From: Lachnospiraceae bacterium
GTDB taxonomy: Bacteria > Bacillota > Clostridia > Lachnospirales > Lachnospiraceae
Direction: 5' to 3'
Length of the DNA: 52,182 bases
NCBI GenBank assembly: GCA_017465475.1
Contig: JAFTWC010000075.1
Coordinates: 1-52,182, forward strand
Below, piece by piece: positions 50,461 to 52,182 of the stretch. Within the stretch, counting starts at the first letter, position 1. The number at the start of each line of letters is the position of its first letter. The translations under genes and the position numbers were made by a program. A model generated the notes under the pieces. It saw nothing but the letters and a program-made list of their open reading frames with translations. It searched no databases and was not told where the DNA came from.

Positions 50461-51036
50461 TTATACAGGATACTCGGATGAACACAGTTGGTCATATAGC
50501 AAACCGGCTTGTCCCTCAATATACCGCATCACATCCCGCAATATCTCCAAACTCTCAAAAGGCTCCCCTTCCACTTCCAACGAATGGTTCGCACCTTCTA
50601 TGTACATCGGCTGTACTCCGTGTTCGTCAAAATATGCCTTACACTCCGGATAGACTTCATCTGCGGTCCCGATGACTACCGTGTCTTCTTCTTTAATATA
50701 CGGCAGTGCCCTCGGCACCGGAGTCAAATAGATTTGTATCGGGTTTATTCCAAGCTTTTCCGCAAGAATACCTGCCTCTGCGGTTCCGAAGCTTTTAGAG
50801 AAAAAGACCACTTCCTCATATGCAGAAAAATCGATATCCTTTGCCTTTTCCCACACATAAGCTCTCGTTTTCAAAGTCTTTTCCTCCCTCGATAAATCCG
50901 GATCCAAAAGGATGCTGTTATACTTCATATGAATCTGCTCATAGCCCTTCGCTTCGTATAAAAAACTTGCGTAGTACATGAGCGGAAAATCCATGGTGTA
51001 ACCTACACCTGGGAACATGATAACTAGTTTTTTCAT
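50461..51036 (-). CDS. small alpha/beta hydrolase
   Basis: The 191 residues have MFPGVGYTMDFP (oxyanion-type strand end), the nucleophile elbow FFSKSFGTAEAG (Ser in SKSFGT, where G-x-S-x-G is usual), Asp in GTADEVYPEC and His in GANHSLEVEG. This gives a plausible Ser-Asp-His triad. Substrate unknown. The ATG at 51036 shares its A with the HAD stop; a TTG one codon earlier is also possible. It is cotranscribed with the HAD gene. Confidence 0.82.
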   Translation of the reverse strand: MKKLVIMFPGVGYTMDFPLMYYASFLYEAKGYEQIHMKYNSILLDPDLSREEKTLKTRAYVWEKAKDIDFSAYEEVVFFSKSFGTAEAGILAEKLGINPIQIYLTPVPRALPYIKEEDTVVIGTADEVYPECKAYFDEHGVQPMYIEGANHSLEVEGEPFESLEILRDVMRYIEGQAGLLYDQLCSSEYPV

Positions 51037-51677
51037 CAAACATTCTCCTCCTTATTTTTTACAAGCTCCTTCAACTCATCCAAACTCCAAATCGTCCAAT
51101 CCGGATACTCCAACGCTTCTTTGGGAGTTGCATAAATCCAATTTCCTTGCTTAATCCAAATGGTATACATTCCCAGTTCATTTGCCGGAACAATGTCGTT
51201 ATCAAGACGGTCCCCCACCATGGCCGCCTCGGACGGCTTACAGCCTGCACGATTAAGAGCGATTTCAAAAATACGCTTGTCCGGTTTCGCCACGCCCTCC
51301 TCCGCAGACGCAACCAGGAGATCAATATATTTCAGAATTCCGAACCGCTCCAGACGTTCTTCGCTTCCCAGTGACTGATTTGCAATAATTCCGATTTTAT
51401 AACGCTTATGAAGACATTCCAGACACTCCACCGTTTCCGGATATAATCGCTCATCCTCCTTATGCCATGGAGTTTTGGTTAGTCCAAAAAATTTTATTGT
51501 TTCCAAATCTGCCGGTTTGTTTTGTTTTGCAAAGAATACCTTCTTCTCAAGAAATTGCTCGTATGTAATGTCGGTTTCTTCAATCACTTCCCTGATGCGG
51601 TGTTCTATCGCAACCGATTCATCAATCAAGGTGGAACCCATATCAAAAAATAGCCATTTCAGCTTGTCTCTGTTCAT
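51036..51677 (-). CDS. HAD-superfamily hydrolase
   Basis: The 213 residues have motif I FFDMGSTLID, motif II IIANQS, a Lys/motif III GVAKPDKRIFEIAL and motif IV MVGDRLDNDIVPANE. In motif I the second acidic residue of the usual DxDx(T/V) is Gly (DMGST), so the general acid Asp is missing; some clostridial HAD hydrolases share this. The start is set at ATG 51677 with GGGAGA; an earlier ATG at 51689 has no SD. Confidence 0.85.
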   Translation of the reverse strand: MNRDKLKWLFFDMGSTLIDESVAIEHRIREVIEETDITYEQFLEKKVFFAKQNKPADLETIKFFGLTKTPWHKEDERLYPETVECLECLHKRYKIGIIANQSLGSEERLERFGILKYIDLLVASAEEGVAKPDKRIFEIALNRAGCKPSEAAMVGDRLDNDIVPANELGMYTIWIKQGNWIYATPKEALEYPDWTIWSLDELKELVKNKEENV

Positions 51678-51693
51678 ATTCTCTCCCATTATT

Positions 51694-51861
51694 TTATTCC
51701 ATTGTTTCTTTCGTCCCTTGAATTTCCATCCGTTCCTTAATCAACTCCACCGCCCATGCATGATGCGGATGAACCTCTTCTCGTCGAATACTTTTGTTTC
51801 CATTTTGTACCGCCTTTCCCGTAATATACACTACATTCTGTGCGTTTCCATTCCCCCCCAT
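51694..51861 (-). CDS. small hypothetical protein, start uncertain
   Basis: Up to 55 residues, not recognised. The C-terminal part (RREEVHPHHAWAVELIKERM) looks like a real amphipathic segment, and the frame stops 16 bp before the HAD start. The promoter at 51860-51888 would start transcription near 51853, inside the first codons, so the true start lies further downstream (a GTG at 51831 is in frame) or the gene is not translated. Confidence 0.35.
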   Translation of the reverse strand: MGGNGNAQNVVYITGKAVQNGNKSIRREEVHPHHAWAVELIKERMEIQGTKETME

Positions 51862-51888
51862 TATAACGTTACTGTCGTCACTCTTCAA
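51860..51888 (-). promoter_or_regulatory. promoter of the HAD/hydrolase unit
   Basis: TTGAAG (51883-51888), a 17-bp spacer and TATAAT (51860-51865) on the minus strand. It probably drives the small gene, the HAD gene and the alpha/beta hydrolase. Confidence 0.7.
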
Positions 51889-51959
51889 TCTTTTTTCGGG
51901 ACATTTGTAACAAAAAAAGATTCCCACAAACAACTATGTGTTCCCAAAATCCCCTACAA

Positions 51960-51992
51960 AGAAAAAGACTTCGGGCAATTCCCAAAGTCTTT
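51960..51992 (-). terminator. terminator after the ABC ATPase at the right edge
   Basis: AAAGACTT (51964-51971) pairs with AAGTCTTT (51985-51992), with an inner GGG/CCC. TTTTTCTTT follows on the minus strand. Confidence 0.85.
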
Positions 51993-51998
51993 CTGCTC

Positions 51999-52182
51999 TT
52001 ATTCCTCCGTCAACATTCCGTTGTCGATTCTAAAGATACGATCTGCTGTCTTCGCAATCTCCGGTTCATGGGTAATCATGACAAGGGTTCCGTTAAACTT
52101 CTTAATGGTGTTTTGCAAAAGCTGCATTACCTCTTCTGCCGCATCCTTGTCCAGGTTTCCGGTAGGCTCGTCTGCAAGAATC
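51999..52182 (-). CDS. ABC transporter ATPase, C-terminal end (partial)
   Basis: The minus strand enters the window coding for ILADEPTGNLD (Walker B and D-loop), then EEVMQLLQNTIKKFNGTL, VMITHEPEIAKTADRIFRID and a stop at 51999-52001. This is the end of a MacB/LolD-type ATPase (DEPTGNLD is characteristic), of which the first about 75 percent lies beyond the edge. The permease and substrate are not visible. Confidence 0.93.
   Translation of the reverse strand, partial: ILADEPTGNLDKDAAEEVMQLLQNTIKKFNGTLVMITHEPEIAKTADRIFRIDNGMLTEE

Overview
The window looks like chromosome of an anaerobic, low-to-mid-GC Gram-positive bacterium of the class Clostridia, most likely family Lachnospiraceae; the genus cannot be fixed from sequence alone. 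The reasons are Firmicutes-type housekeeping genes (uvrC, ftsH, rplI-dnaB with gdpP, yajC-tgt), strong AGGAGG ribosome-binding sites, many sigma-A promoters with 17-bp spacers and TGn-extended -10 boxes, tRNA genes without encoded CCA, a short-form argC, a GH9 glucanase, ferredoxin-tailed aldo/keto reductases, and several EAL/GGDEF proteins. I see no transposase, integrase, prophage or CRISPR array.

Layout. 1-7.2 kb: two tRNA-Ser genes, uvrC, ftsH, a MerR-like coiled-coil regulator, then dnaB and rplI. 7.2-16.5 kb: gdpP (c-di-AMP phosphodiesterase), a four-helix membrane protein, a PHP phosphoesterase, yajC, tgt, an HPr-like protein without the phosphorylated histidine, a protein with a FliM-like N-terminus, a radical-SAM plus partner DNA-repair pair behind LexA-like boxes, and a Cu/Zn superoxide dismutase without a signal peptide. 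16.5-23.6 kb: a MerR-controlled split ABC exporter (TMD, ATPase, TMD, MerR), an EAL protein and an aldo/keto reductase. 23.6-28.6 kb: a cytoplasmic GH9 glucanase, the unusual repeat array, a GNAT, argC and a second GNAT. 28.8-37.5 kb: a charged coiled-coil protein, two tandem ATPase/permease ABC modules, a large EAL/PAS protein and a second aldo/keto reductase. 37.5-52.2 kb: a BlaI/BlaR-type operon, an orphan HicB beside a decayed HicA, an XRE regulator, three ECF sigma/anti-sigma operons, a third EAL protein, a hydrolase/HAD pair, and the C-terminus of an ABC ATPase at the edge.

The most unusual element is the gene-free region between the convergent GH9 and GNAT genes (about 25.7-26.1 kb). 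It carries six copies of an inverted pair, TACCATGA-N22-TCATGGTA. The start-to-start distance of the half-sites is exactly 30 bp in every copy, while the 22-bp interiors differ and the linkers vary. Nine of the twelve boxes are exact and three have one mismatch. I know no named element with this geometry; a multi-site DNA-binding array or a series of RNA hairpins are the main possibilities.

Working together: second-messenger breakdown is a theme, with three EAL proteins that keep EAL motifs but have degenerate GGDEF motifs, plus GdpP. Envelope sensing is another: three ECF sigma operons, a BlaI/BlaR-type operon, and ABC modules of the drug or peptide export type. Several promoters carry recognisable operators: a 19-bp MerR spacer dyad, paired BlaI-type dyads, LexA-like boxes, and direct repeats at an ABC promoter. 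Gene starts were set from Shine-Dalgarno (SD) spacing, so several are shorter than the longest open frame.
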